DNA of 64,000 nucleotides from Chitinophagaceae bacterium UBA1930 (GTDB lineage: Bacteria > Bacteroidota > Bacteroidia > Chitinophagales > Chitinophagaceae), in contig DDFK01000001.1 in assembly GCA_002337145.1 (NCBI GenBank), positions 1,023,501 to 1,087,500 on the forward strand, written 5' to 3'. The notes below the pieces were generated by a model, which saw only the letters and a list, made by a program, of their open reading frames with translations, ran no database searches and was not told the DNA's origin. Within the stretch, counting starts at the first letter, position 1. Each line of letters starts with the position of its first letter. Both the position numbers and the translations under genes were made by a program. Of this stretch, positions 8,470 to 16,863 are shown one piece after another.

Positions 8470-9492
8470 TCAATTTTTTGTTTCGTTAAAAGCCCAACCT
8501 GCTTCGTTGCTTACTTCAAATATGTAGTGGTTGTGTTGCATATCGGTACAATGCAGTAATGCCTTACCTATATCGGATGTTTTAATGGCAATATGCTCGC
8601 CTTGCTTTAGGCTTCTTGCTTTGGATAGCTGCCAGTTAACCCCTTTGGTTATCGGCACAATGGAATCTGCCCTTACATCCAACCCGCTATTCACAATCTC
8701 CACATAGCTCTTACTATTGGCTTCGGCCCTATAGTCCTGCTTTAAGATTGGCTTGGGCATAGCGGTAATTTCATCCAGTTTAAAAACGGCATCTGCCGAA
8801 AGGTTTTTCACTACTATGCCAGGAAAACTGTTTTTGTTTTTTTCATCTGTTGCTATTGCATTTTTCAGCATGGCTTTTTCCATCCAAAAAGAATCCTCAA
8901 TGGTATATTTATTTACAAGCCTTACAAGACCACTGTTATCAGATGCATCCATTGCTTCGCTATTGTTTGTCCACACACCCATCAAAACCTTATCGCCATT
9001 TACACTCAGCACCTTTAATGGGGTTTTCTTATAGCTGTAATATTTTTCGTTTGCCTCTTTTTGGTTAAACAGGTAAAGGTCGTTTATGGCAACACTATCC
9101 ACTTTTTTATTAAGCCTTTCTGCTTTTTCTGCAAACGCAACTTCTTCATAGTGCTGCCATTTTATATGGTTCACCTGTTCCATAATATTGAAGATGATGA
9201 CACCTGCAATAATCAAGAGAAAGCCGCTCCATGCAAATATGGAAGCCTTTGATTTACCCAATTGCAGCTGGTTGAGCATTTGCACAATATCCTGGTGGCA
9301 TACATACTTTTTTCCATCGCCCCTGTTTACCGTCCATACTTTGCCCAAAGGGAAGAAAGGTATCCAGAAAAGGTGGGCATATTTTTGCCGAAGTTCAAAC
9401 GTGATGTTCTTGAAAGGTTCATCGAACAGGCCAATTTCATGTGGATGAACTGTTTTCAGCCGGAAGTTATTATGTCCCCATACAATGGTCAT
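8470..9492 (-). CDS. Uncharacterised single-pass membrane protein
   Basis: I chose the ATG at 9492 (MTIVWGHNNFRLK), giving 340 residues, because a GATATTTG sequence resembling a -7 box lies between it and the upstream in-frame ATG at 9519. The N-terminal 70 residues contain HLFWIPFFPLGKVWTV, a pattern also seen in small zinc-ribbon membrane proteins, but no cysteine ribbon is present. One membrane helix spans about residues 83-103 (IFAWSGFLLIIAGVIIF); the remaining 230 residues are hydrophilic and probably extracytoplasmic. It is divergently transcribed from the lipoprotein gene at 9580 with about 87 bases between start codons. No family is recognised. Confidence 0.7.
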   Translation of the reverse strand: MTIVWGHNNFRLKTVHPHEIGLFDEPFKNITFELRQKYAHLFWIPFFPLGKVWTVNRGDGKKYVCHQDIVQMLNQLQLGKSKASIFAWSGFLLIIAGVIIFNIMEQVNHIKWQHYEEVAFAEKAERLNKKVDSVAINDLYLFNQKEANEKYYSYKKTPLKVLSVNGDKVLMGVWTNNSEAMDASDNSGLVRLVNKYTIEDSFWMEKAMLKNAIATDEKNKNSFPGIVVKNLSADAVFKLDEITAMPKPILKQDYRAEANSKSYVEIVNSGLDVRADSIVPITKGVNWQLSKARSLKQGEHIAIKTSDIGKALLHCTDMQHNHYIFEVSNEAGWAFNETKN

Positions 9493-9579
9493 GAGCAGAA
9501 AGTTTGCAGCAAATATCATGAAAATGGTTAATGATATTATCTTGCAGGTAACTTGTAATTTTTAAACCGTCCAAACAAC

Positions 9580-10371
9580 ATGTTACAAAAGAAATATATC
9601 CTGTATTTTTTAGTGGTGCTGCTTTTCAGTTCCTGTGCAGGCAATGAAGTAAATGTGGTAATAGACAACACATCCGATACAGATAGTGCATCATCAACCA
9701 ATGCCAGCAAAAAAGTGGTAATTGATGATAAGCTTACCATGAATATCAAAAGCGATAGTACCACTGTTGTAAAGCTTTCGTTGGGCAACCATACCGTACA
9801 AGTAGATAACCAGGCCAAGCAAACGATTTTTGTGGACAAGAAAGGTGGCATCATCAATTTGGGCAATATTGATTATGTGGTGTACGAAATAGAATACAAT
9901 AGCCAACAGTCTAGCACCAATAACGGTGGTCTTAAGATGCCGAAATACAAGTCGAGGAATGCGGTGGTGATTGATTCGTTTATTGTTGAGTACAATAAGG
10001 GCAAGCGTAACCTGTCCGATTCTACACTGATGAGCATTGTAGAAGGCACGCATAAGAAAACCACATTAGATGTACTGAGCGGTGGCAGCTCCATTAGCCT
10101 GACCAAATTTGGTAAAGGCAAATTCTATATTGACAGGAAGTGGGATTATAACATGACCGATACGATACCCGAAACATTACAAGTGCGTTCTTCCGGTTTT
10201 ATTGGCGACAACAGTACCACAAGAACAGCAATCATGCAGGCAACCAGGTTCCTGTTATTTGCCATGCTGCAAAAAGATGAATATGTTGTAAGAAGCATTA
10301 GTGAGGTACGCAAAGGCACCAACGATAAGAAGCGGCAGAAAGAAATGGAAAAAAAGCAGATGGAGTTTTAG
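9580..10371 (+). CDS. Uncharacterised lipoprotein
   Basis: A 263-residue protein with a lipoprotein signal peptide: hydrophobic residues 5-16, then lipobox FSSC with the lipidated cysteine at 19. Residues 20-45 are a Ser/Asp/Thr-rich linker. A beta-rich region follows (VKLSLGNHTVQVDNQAKQTI), and the C-terminus is highly basic (KGTNDKKRQKEMEKKQMEF). No known domain is recognised. It is divergent from the membrane protein at 8470-9492, so the two may act together at the envelope. Its last codons form the left arm of a terminator hairpin. Confidence 0.75.
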   Translation: MLQKKYILYFLVVLLFSSCAGNEVNVVIDNTSDTDSASSTNASKKVVIDDKLTMNIKSDSTTVVKLSLGNHTVQVDNQAKQTIFVDKKGGIINLGNIDYVVYEIEYNSQQSSTNNGGLKMPKYKSRNAVVIDSFIVEYNKGKRNLSDSTLMSIVEGTHKKTTLDVLSGGSSISLTKFGKGKFYIDRKWDYNMTDTIPETLQVRSSGFIGDNSTTRTAIMQATRFLLFAMLQKDEYVVRSISEVRKGTNDKKRQKEMEKKQMEF

Positions 10372-10384
10372 CCCATCTGCTTTT
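10352..10384. terminator. Bidirectional terminator overlapping a stop codon
   Basis: AAAAGCAGATGG (10352-10363) pairs perfectly with CCATCTGCTTTT (10373-10384). A-run and T-run flank the stem, so it can end transcription in both directions between the convergent lipoprotein and M28 peptidase genes. The stop codon of the lipoprotein gene (10369-10371) lies in the loop. Confidence 0.85.
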
Positions 10385-10398
10385 ATCATTATATAGTT

Positions 10399-12048
10399 TT
10401 ATTGCTTCTCCCTGATTGCTTTGAACTCCGAGCCAGTTTTCCATTGTGGCCATACACTTGCAAATGCCAAACGTTTGCCTACCTGAAACAGTAATTGCAG
10501 ATCATCTATGGCACCGGTTAATACCCAAGTTGCAGCATTGTATTGGTCAGACGGACGATGGTAATTGTCTTTGGTATATTGTTCATCCATTTTTACACCA
10601 TAGCCTTTTTCTTTGCCTACTACATCTTTACCACTGGATGTATATAAGGATGGCACGCCCACTTTTGCAAAATTGAAATGGTCCGAACGGTAATAAGCAC
10701 CAGCTTCGGGGTGTGCCTCAAAAGATATTTCCCTGTTTACTTTTGTTGCGGCATCTTTCAAATAGTCTTCCAGTTCGTTTTGGCCCTGGCCAATAACCGT
10801 AATGTCTTTTGTTTTGCCATACCAATTCAGGCCGTCCATATTAATATTGGCCAATGTTTTGGCAACGGGGTAAACGGGATTTTGTGCATAGTAGGCAGAG
10901 CCCCATAGGCCTTGTTCTTCGGCCGTTACAGACATGATGACGATTGTTCTTTCAGGCTTTGTCTTCATGCTTTTAAATGCCCTTGCCAGCTCAATCAAAC
11001 CTGCTGTGGCACTGGCATTGTCTAACGCTCCATTGTAAATGGAATCGCCTGTTGCATCGGGCTTGCCAATACCTAGATGGTCCCAATGTGCCGTGTAAAT
11101 AATGGTTTCATCAGGGTGCTTACTGCCGGTTATTTTCCCGATTACATTATACGATTTATTGTAGTTGGTTTTTACCGTCATCGTGGTGGAAAGCTTTAGA
11201 CCCAACGGCTGGCCTTTAAAGTTTTTCTTGTCAGCCTCTGCCAATAAAGTACTGTCTTTGCTAGCGGCTGTCAATAGTTTTTTTGCTGTTGGCCCGGTAA
11301 CCCATCCAATCACATCGCAATAGTTTTCTTTTTTGCCTCTATTGTCCAGATGCAACCTGCTGCCGTTCCAATTATTCTGCACCACAGAAAACGGATAGCT
11401 TGCCGCATCCGTATTGTGTACAATCAAACAGCCTTTTGCACCTTGCCTTGCAGCCTCTTCAAATTTATACGTCCAGCGGCCATAATAGGTCATGGTCTTG
11501 CCTTTAAACAAAGTTGAATCATGTGCGTTAAAGCCTGGGTCGTTTACCAATACCAATACAATTTTCCCTTTCACGTCAAGCCCTGCATAATCGTTCCAAT
11601 TGTATTCGGGAGCCACCACGCCATAGCCTGCAAATACCAGTTCATCATTGCTAAATGACACGGCAGAATCTGTCCTGTCTGTCCATATCACATAGTCTTC
11701 AAAACCTTTCAAAATAAAATTTTCTTTCGCAGATTGCACCTGCATGGTTGGTGCAGCCGTGGTGGTAATGCGTACCATGGGCACTTCCTGAAAATAGCTA
11801 TCACCATTGCCAGGTTCAAGACCTGCAGCAATGAATTGCTGTTTTAAGTAATTGATGGTTTTTGTTTCGCCTTCGGTAAAAGGCTTACGCCCAGCAAAAT
11901 CATCGGATGCAAGAACGGAAATATGCTTGCCCAAACTATCGGCACTAAAAGCTGCAAGGCCATCGCTATCATCAACAGGTGTATTTGTTTTGCAGGATGC
12001 CAGCAACAGTGTGGCAATGGATAAGGAAGTGAGGAGGTTTTTATACAT
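10399..12048 (-). CDS. M28 family zinc metallopeptidase with PA domain, lipoprotein
   Basis: A 549-residue secreted aminopeptidase-like enzyme. A lipobox places the lipidated cysteine at 19 (LLLASC). A protease-associated domain occupies about 130-240 (GYGVVAPEYNWNDYAGLDVKGK). The M28 catalytic domain at about 298-520 carries the expected co-catalytic zinc ligands and acid residues: H321 in TAHWDHLG, D343 in ALDNAS, E377/E378 in TAEEQGLWGS, D405 in NMDGL and H457 in RSDHF. All are present, so the enzyme should be active, probably trimming peptides at the cell surface or in the periplasm. Single-gene unit, convergent with the lipoprotein gene. Confidence 0.93.
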   Translation of the reverse strand: MYKNLLTSLSIATLLLASCKTNTPVDDSDGLAAFSADSLGKHISVLASDDFAGRKPFTEGETKTINYLKQQFIAAGLEPGNGDSYFQEVPMVRITTTAAPTMQVQSAKENFILKGFEDYVIWTDRTDSAVSFSNDELVFAGYGVVAPEYNWNDYAGLDVKGKIVLVLVNDPGFNAHDSTLFKGKTMTYYGRWTYKFEEAARQGAKGCLIVHNTDAASYPFSVVQNNWNGSRLHLDNRGKKENYCDVIGWVTGPTAKKLLTAASKDSTLLAEADKKNFKGQPLGLKLSTTMTVKTNYNKSYNVIGKITGSKHPDETIIYTAHWDHLGIGKPDATGDSIYNGALDNASATAGLIELARAFKSMKTKPERTIVIMSVTAEEQGLWGSAYYAQNPVYPVAKTLANINMDGLNWYGKTKDITVIGQGQNELEDYLKDAATKVNREISFEAHPEAGAYYRSDHFNFAKVGVPSLYTSSGKDVVGKEKGYGVKMDEQYTKDNYHRPSDQYNAATWVLTGAIDDLQLLFQVGKRLAFASVWPQWKTGSEFKAIREKQ

Positions 12049-12193
12049 GGCAGTTGTTTTGATGGATGAAGATAATCATTAACACAGGCGTTTGATTGAT
12101 TATTTGTGGTTGATTATTAGGGCACACGGATGGTACGGACTTGATGGATACCCACTGATTGTTCTGCTACGCAGCAATGGATTAGTGCAGTAG

Positions 12194-12314
12194 TATGGAA
12201 TTTGGATTTCTGCTATTTGGAATTTCAACCCCCGTTCCATTGTTTCGTTACGTAGAAGCAGATCGATACCAGGTTATGGAATTTGGAACTTTGTTACTTG
12301 GAATTTTGTTTCCC
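12194..12314. repeat. Two degenerate 40-bp direct repeats upstream of the ndpA-like gene
   Basis: Copies at 12194-12233 and 12275-12314 both begin TATGGAATTTGGA and continue with a second TTGGAATTT block; about three quarters of positions match. They are internally repetitive (GGAATTTGG units) and resemble spacer minisatellites found in Bacteroidota intergenic DNA. The second copy runs into the promoter of the next gene. The rest of the gap 12049-12334 shows no other structure I can support. Confidence 0.55.
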
Positions 12315-12319
12315 TCCTC

Positions 12320-12327
12320 TATCTTCA
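12320..12327 (+). promoter_or_regulatory. Candidate -7 box of the ndpA-like gene
   Basis: TATCTTCA lies 20 bases after the TTG at 12299-12301 and only seven bases before the ATG at 12335, so the transcript would have almost no leader. One or two positions differ from the TAnnTTTG consensus. Confidence 0.4.
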
Positions 12328-12334
12328 CCGCATT

Positions 12335-13381
12335 ATGACAGGTATAGACAGCGTGCAACTTGAAAAAGTTATTGTACATAAAGTAGGCAACCCAACGCGT
12401 GGCGAGGAGCTGAAACTCTCTGCCAATCCACTTACATTAAACGATGAAATTGTAAGGGGCGTATTGACCAAGTATTTCCTAGCCCCTTTTAACGAACATG
12501 AGCAGTACCATTTTACACACATGAGCAATGTGGAACTGAACGAAGTGTATCATTATGTTTCGGAGCTGTTCAGTAATCCTAAGAAGTTTACGGAGCAGTC
12601 TGTTTTGCTGGCCAATTTCCTGTACAACAAAAGCACACATGCCAAGGTTAAGGAAGGCGAATTATATGTGGTTCATTTTAACGAAGTGCCTTTTGAAAAT
12701 GATTTTGTGGAAGCCATTGGCATTTTTAAAAGCGAGACCAAGGAAACATTTTTAAAAGTGTTTCCACATGGGGCCAACTGGGAAGTGATTGCCGAAGATG
12801 GCATCAACATCAATAAACTGGATAAAGGCTGTTTGATTTTTAAACAGAACAAAAGCGAAGGTTACCGTGTTTGTGTGGTTGACAATACCAACAAACAGAA
12901 CGATGCCCAATATTGGGTGAAAGATTTTTTGCAGGTAGAACCCGTAGCCAACGACTACCATTATACCAACGATGTATTGGGCATGTGCAAGCTGTTTATA
13001 CACAACGAGCTGCCCGAAAAATTTGAAGTGAACAAGAGCGAGCAGATTGACATGCTGAACAGGAGCATGGAATATTTTAAAACCAAGGACCATTTTCAGT
13101 TGGATGAATTTGCCCAGGAAGTGATTCATCACACAGAACTCATAGATGCTTTTAGCCAATACAAAAACACCTACGAAACGGCCAAGCAGGTACAGGTACA
13201 GAGCGAGTTTGATATTGACCTTTCTGCCGTAAAGAAACAGGAACGCGGTTTCAAATCTGTATTGAAACTGGACAAGAATTTCCATATCTATATTCATGGC
13301 CGCCGCGACCTTGTGGAGAAAGGCTATGACGAAATGAGCGGCAAGCATTACTATAAATTATTTTTTGATACCGAATCGTAG
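12335..13381 (+). CDS. Nucleoid-associated protein, NdpA/YejK family
   Basis: A 348-residue protein matching the NdpA (PF04245) layout over its whole length: N-terminal LEKVIVHKVGNPTRGEELKLS, a central beta-rich domain containing EAIGIFKSETKETFLKVF, and QYWVKDFLQVEPVANDYHYTN followed by a helical C-terminal half. The C-terminus ends with a FKSVLKLDKNFHIYIHG strand pair. E. coli YejK binds the nucleoid and topoisomerase IV; the Bacteroidota versions are uncharacterised. A DUF3820 gene begins three bases after the stop, so the two are co-transcribed. Confidence 0.9.
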   Translation: MTGIDSVQLEKVIVHKVGNPTRGEELKLSANPLTLNDEIVRGVLTKYFLAPFNEHEQYHFTHMSNVELNEVYHYVSELFSNPKKFTEQSVLLANFLYNKSTHAKVKEGELYVVHFNEVPFENDFVEAIGIFKSETKETFLKVFPHGANWEVIAEDGININKLDKGCLIFKQNKSEGYRVCVVDNTNKQNDAQYWVKDFLQVEPVANDYHYTNDVLGMCKLFIHNELPEKFEVNKSEQIDMLNRSMEYFKTKDHFQLDEFAQEVIHHTELIDAFSQYKNTYETAKQVQVQSEFDIDLSAVKKQERGFKSVLKLDKNFHIYIHGRRDLVEKGYDEMSGKHYYKLFFDTES

Positions 13382-13384
13382 ATC

Positions 13385-13615
13385 ATGGAAGAGCAGCCCT
13401 TGTTTAATAGCAATGTCTTGTTTGAACTCATCAACACACGTATGCCTTTTGGCAAGTATAAGGACCGGCGTATTTGCGACCTGCCCGAGGATTATATACT
13501 CTTCTTTCAACGAAAGGGCTTTCCCAAAGGCAAAATTGGCATGCTGCTGCAAACCATGTACGAAATAAACCTGAATGGTTTAAGGGGATTATTGGACCCT
13601 TTGAAGAAAATGTAA
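13385..13615 (+). CDS. DUF3820 family protein
   Basis: A 76-residue protein containing the family signature MPFGKYKDRRICDLPEDYILFF and GFPKGKIGMLLQ across residues 20-60. The fold is small and nucleic-acid related in some annotations (it resembles a domain found beside exonucleases), and some database entries use the name quorum-sensing-regulated virulence factor; neither function is shown here. It follows the NdpA-like gene by three bases. Confidence 0.88.
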   Translation: MEEQPLFNSNVLFELINTRMPFGKYKDRRICDLPEDYILFFQRKGFPKGKIGMLLQTMYEINLNGLRGLLDPLKKM

Positions 13616-13740
13616 CAGCTAGCAACATGCAGAGGCCATCTCCGCACTAATCAACGCCTATTCGTTATCCAACACCTGCTAACAACCGTTCGCTTTACTG
13701 TAAAGTATTGCTAAAACCCTTTCTCTGCCTAGCTTATACA

Positions 13741-13789
13741 TTACCTTACCGATAAATTTACCTTACCGTTAATCTATGCAGTTAGTTTG
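13741..13789 (+). promoter_or_regulatory. Direct-repeat regulatory site and promoter for the beta-barrel protein gene
   Basis: TTACCTTACCG occurs at 13741-13751 and again at 13758-13768, a 17-base period, and is followed 14 bases later by TTAGTTTG (13782-13789), close to the -7 consensus. The repeats would sit about -55 to -28, the usual place for an activator. The remainder of the 13616-13842 gap shows nothing I can support. Confidence 0.45.
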
Positions 13790-13842
13790 TAGTCGTAGTG
13801 AAAATTTATGTTCACCCAATCAAATACTGCCAAATAGCTGCC

Positions 13843-16668
13843 ATGAAATGGATTTACCTTATTGCATTTATTGTACTGTGCGGTGCTGCATCTGCCCAAA
13901 CAACCGGCACTTTAAAAGGCAAGCTGGTTGATACAGTTGGCAAGCAGTCGCTAAAAGATGCTACCGTTACCCTATTGGATGCGGAAGATTCCACATTGGA
14001 AATATTTGTGCTTGCAGCAGCCAATGGCGAATTTGAAATGAAGAATATTTCCTTTGGCACATTCATTCTGCAGATCAATTTCCAGGGCTATACATCCTTT
14101 CATAAAAAAGTTAGTTTTACCAAAGAAAAGCCCCTGTTGGAAATGGGTACCATTTACCTGCAGCCGCAGGCCAGCGACCTGAATGAAGTGGTGGTGCAAA
14201 GTGCCCGGCCCATTGTAATGAAGAAAGATACAGTTGAGTACAACGCCAGCAGCTTTAAAACCAAACCCAATGCGGTGGTGGAAGACCTGATAAAGAAGCT
14301 GCCAGGTATGGAAGTGGCCAAAGACGGATCGGTAAAGGCACAGGGCGAAACCGTAACAAGGATACTGGTTGATGGCAAACGCTTTTTTGGCGATGACCCC
14401 AAAATGGCCACCAAGAACCTGCCGCCGGATATTATAGATAAGATACAGGTGTTTGATGACCAGAGCGACCAGAGCAAGTTTACCGGCTTTGATGATGGCA
14501 ACCGTGTAAAGACCATTAACATTACCACCAAGAAAGACAAGCGTAAAGGCTTTTTTGGCAAAGGCGTTGTTGGTGGTGGTGCCAATGAAGACAATGCCCT
14601 GTACGACAATAACCTTAACCTGAGCCATTTTAACAACAACCAGCAAATGACCTTGCTGGCACAGGCCAACAATGTAAACAAGCAGAATTTTTCCAAGCAA
14701 GACATATTGGGTGCAAGGGGCAGCGGTACCAGCGGCATTACCAAAACTATTGGTGCGGGTCTTAACTATAGGGATATGTGGGGCAAGAAGACCGATGTAA
14801 GTGACAGTTATTTTTACAATGACCAGAGCACCGACAATGCTTCAACCAGTTTGTCGCAAAACCTCATCAACCAGGATTCCACCACTTTTACCACAAGGGG
14901 TTCCAGCTCCTTACAGAACAATGAGAACCACCGTTTCAATTTCAATATCGAGCATATGTTCGATTCGAGCAACTCCATCATCATACGCCCCAATTTAAGT
15001 ACACAGCATACGTCCAGCACCAGCAACGATTCCAGCAACGCTACCGAAAGCAAGGCAGGTGGCCTGATCTATAATTCCGTATCCAACTCAACCCGGGAAA
15101 ACACGGGTTACAATGGTACGGTAGAAGCAACCTTCCGTCACCGCTTCGCAAAAAAGGGACGTACCTATTCCATTGGTGTTACATTAAGTGGCAATACCAA
15201 TAATGGCGATGGCAACAACTATTCGTTCATTACTTACCCAACACGTTTCAAAACGGTGAACCAACAGTTCAACAGTACCAGCAACTCCAATAGTGTAAGC
15301 ACTACGCTATCCTATACCGAGCCCGTTGGCAGGAACCAGTTGATTGAGCTGAACTACAACTATTCGTTCAACAACAGCAATAGCAACAGAACAACTTATA
15401 ATTACAATACAGTTTCTAAAGACTACGACCTGCGTGATTCGTTGCTGAGCAACCAGTACGAGAATAACTACAAATCCAACAGGGTAACACTCAGCTACCG
15501 CATACAAGGTGCAAAGTACACGGCCAGCGTTGGCTCGGGCATACAGTATGGCGAACGTGAAAGCCATAACCTAAGCAAGGCCATCAACATAGGGCAGCAG
15601 TTTACCAATCTTTACCCTACCGCCAATTTCAATTACGAGTTTTCCAAAACCAAAAGCCTGCGTTTCTTTTACAATGGCCGAACAGCCCAGCCAAGCATCA
15701 ACCAGTTGCAACCATTGGTTACTACTACAGATTCCATCAATATACGTTCGGGCAACCCCGACCTGAAACAGCAGTTCACGCATACGTTCCGTTTGCTGTA
15801 CCGCTCTTTTGATAATGTAACACAACGGGTCATTTTTGCAACCATCAATGCCAGCATAATACAGAACGACATACAGAATTCTGTTACGCAGTACACCAAC
15901 GGCCGCACATTGACCATTCCCGTAAACCTCAATGGCACCTATAGTTTAAATGGCTACTTCAATTATGGTTTCCCTTTAAAGAACCCGAAATCCAACCTCA
16001 ACTTCTCCACCAATGTGTCGTACAACCAGAACCAGAACCTGGTAACCAATGTTGACAATAGCAATGTGGCCACTACCATCAGCAACTATACCAAGAACAC
16101 ATCTTTGGGCGAGACCATTTCGTGGACAACCAATCTGAAAGACAATTTCGACATGAACTTTAGTTCAAACTCCAATTACAATATAGCCAGGCAAACATTG
16201 CAGAGCAACCAGAACGCCAACTATTTTACGCAAACATTAAGTACCGAGGTTACTTATTACACCAACAGCGGTTGGATACTTTCAACAGACTTTGACTACA
16301 TATACAGTGCAGGCCGTTCTGCCGGTTACAACAACAGTGTGCCTTTATGGAACGCCAGCATTGCCAAGCAACTATTCAAGAAAAAAGAAGGCGAAATAAG
16401 GTTCTTTGTTTTCGACCTATTGAACCAGAACGTCAGTTATACACGTACGCTTACATTAAACACCGTACAGGACGTAAAGAACAAAGTGCTTACCCGTTAT
16501 TGCATGCTCACCTTTACTTATAACCTACGCAAGTTTGGACAAAAAGGCGACCGCAAGCAGAACAGGGACGGCATACCAACCAATATACGCAGGATGCAGA
16601 ATGGTGGTGGCAACCGCGGAGGCGGCGGTGGCGGAAGAAGCGGTGGCGGTGGCAGGTTTGGCAATTAA
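13843..16668 (+). CDS. Outer-membrane beta-barrel protein (OMP_b-brl_3 family) with regulatory domain and glycine-rich tail
   Basis: The ATG at 13843 gives a signal peptide (MKWIYLIAFIVLCGAASAQ) and 941 residues; a GTG at 13798 would add 15 residues ahead of the signal and lies at the predicted transcription start. A CarboxypepD_reg-like domain follows (residues about 23-110, LKGKLVDTVGKQSLKDATVTL), then a plug-like region with VEDLIKKLPGMEV and RILVDGKRFFGDDPKMAT, then a long barrel rich in Asn, Ser and Tyr. The last strands end at about 910 (MLTFTYNLRKFG). A tail of roughly 25 residues is almost all Gly/Arg/Asn. A homologue of the same family lies at 47145-49955. Ligand unknown. Confidence 0.88.
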   Translation: MKWIYLIAFIVLCGAASAQTTGTLKGKLVDTVGKQSLKDATVTLLDAEDSTLEIFVLAAANGEFEMKNISFGTFILQINFQGYTSFHKKVSFTKEKPLLEMGTIYLQPQASDLNEVVVQSARPIVMKKDTVEYNASSFKTKPNAVVEDLIKKLPGMEVAKDGSVKAQGETVTRILVDGKRFFGDDPKMATKNLPPDIIDKIQVFDDQSDQSKFTGFDDGNRVKTINITTKKDKRKGFFGKGVVGGGANEDNALYDNNLNLSHFNNNQQMTLLAQANNVNKQNFSKQDILGARGSGTSGITKTIGAGLNYRDMWGKKTDVSDSYFYNDQSTDNASTSLSQNLINQDSTTFTTRGSSSLQNNENHRFNFNIEHMFDSSNSIIIRPNLSTQHTSSTSNDSSNATESKAGGLIYNSVSNSTRENTGYNGTVEATFRHRFAKKGRTYSIGVTLSGNTNNGDGNNYSFITYPTRFKTVNQQFNSTSNSNSVSTTLSYTEPVGRNQLIELNYNYSFNNSNSNRTTYNYNTVSKDYDLRDSLLSNQYENNYKSNRVTLSYRIQGAKYTASVGSGIQYGERESHNLSKAINIGQQFTNLYPTANFNYEFSKTKSLRFFYNGRTAQPSINQLQPLVTTTDSINIRSGNPDLKQQFTHTFRLLYRSFDNVTQRVIFATINASIIQNDIQNSVTQYTNGRTLTIPVNLNGTYSLNGYFNYGFPLKNPKSNLNFSTNVSYNQNQNLVTNVDNSNVATTISNYTKNTSLGETISWTTNLKDNFDMNFSSNSNYNIARQTLQSNQNANYFTQTLSTEVTYYTNSGWILSTDFDYIYSAGRSAGYNNSVPLWNASIAKQLFKKKEGEIRFFVFDLLNQNVSYTRTLTLNTVQDVKNKVLTRYCMLTFTYNLRKFGQKGDRKQNRDGIPTNIRRMQNGGGNRGGGGGGRSGGGGRFGN

Positions 16669-16690
16669 ACTTTTCACTGATTATTTTTAT

Positions 16691-16756
16691 TGGGCGTAAC
16701 CCACCTGTGTGGGTCGGGCTTTACGTTGCTGCCGGCTGCCGCAAGCGGCAGCCGGG
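16691..16756. repeat. REP-like double hairpin (GGGCG...GTCGGGC element)
   Basis: ACCCAC/GTGGGT (16699-16714, loop CTGT) is followed by CCGGCTGCCGC/GCGGCAGCCGG (16732-16755), a perfect 11-bp stem (in practice a four-base loop). The flanks GGGCGTAA and TCGGGCTTTACG are also partly complementary. The element lies between convergent genes and may act as a terminator. Its GC content is far above its surroundings, and its GGGCG/GTCGGGC framing resembles repetitive extragenic palindromes of Bacteroidota (inference). Confidence 0.65.
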
Positions 16757-16863
16757 CATACACTCCAATCCCTTACGCAGCCTGCTAATTGTGTATCTGC
16801 TGTTGTATACAAATCAATGTTAGGTGTGACAGGCAACATACATGCAAGCAAAACAACCGTGCA

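Noticed and set aside
12049..12334. Possible small gene before the ndpA-like gene
   Set aside because: No frame with a start and coding-like composition; the DNA is explained by two degenerate spacer repeats and a promoter.
13972..14744. Long minus-strand frames opposite the beta-barrel gene (13972-14700, 14154-14744)
   Set aside because: Antisense shadows of a gene with strong codon bias; no signal peptide, domain or start context.
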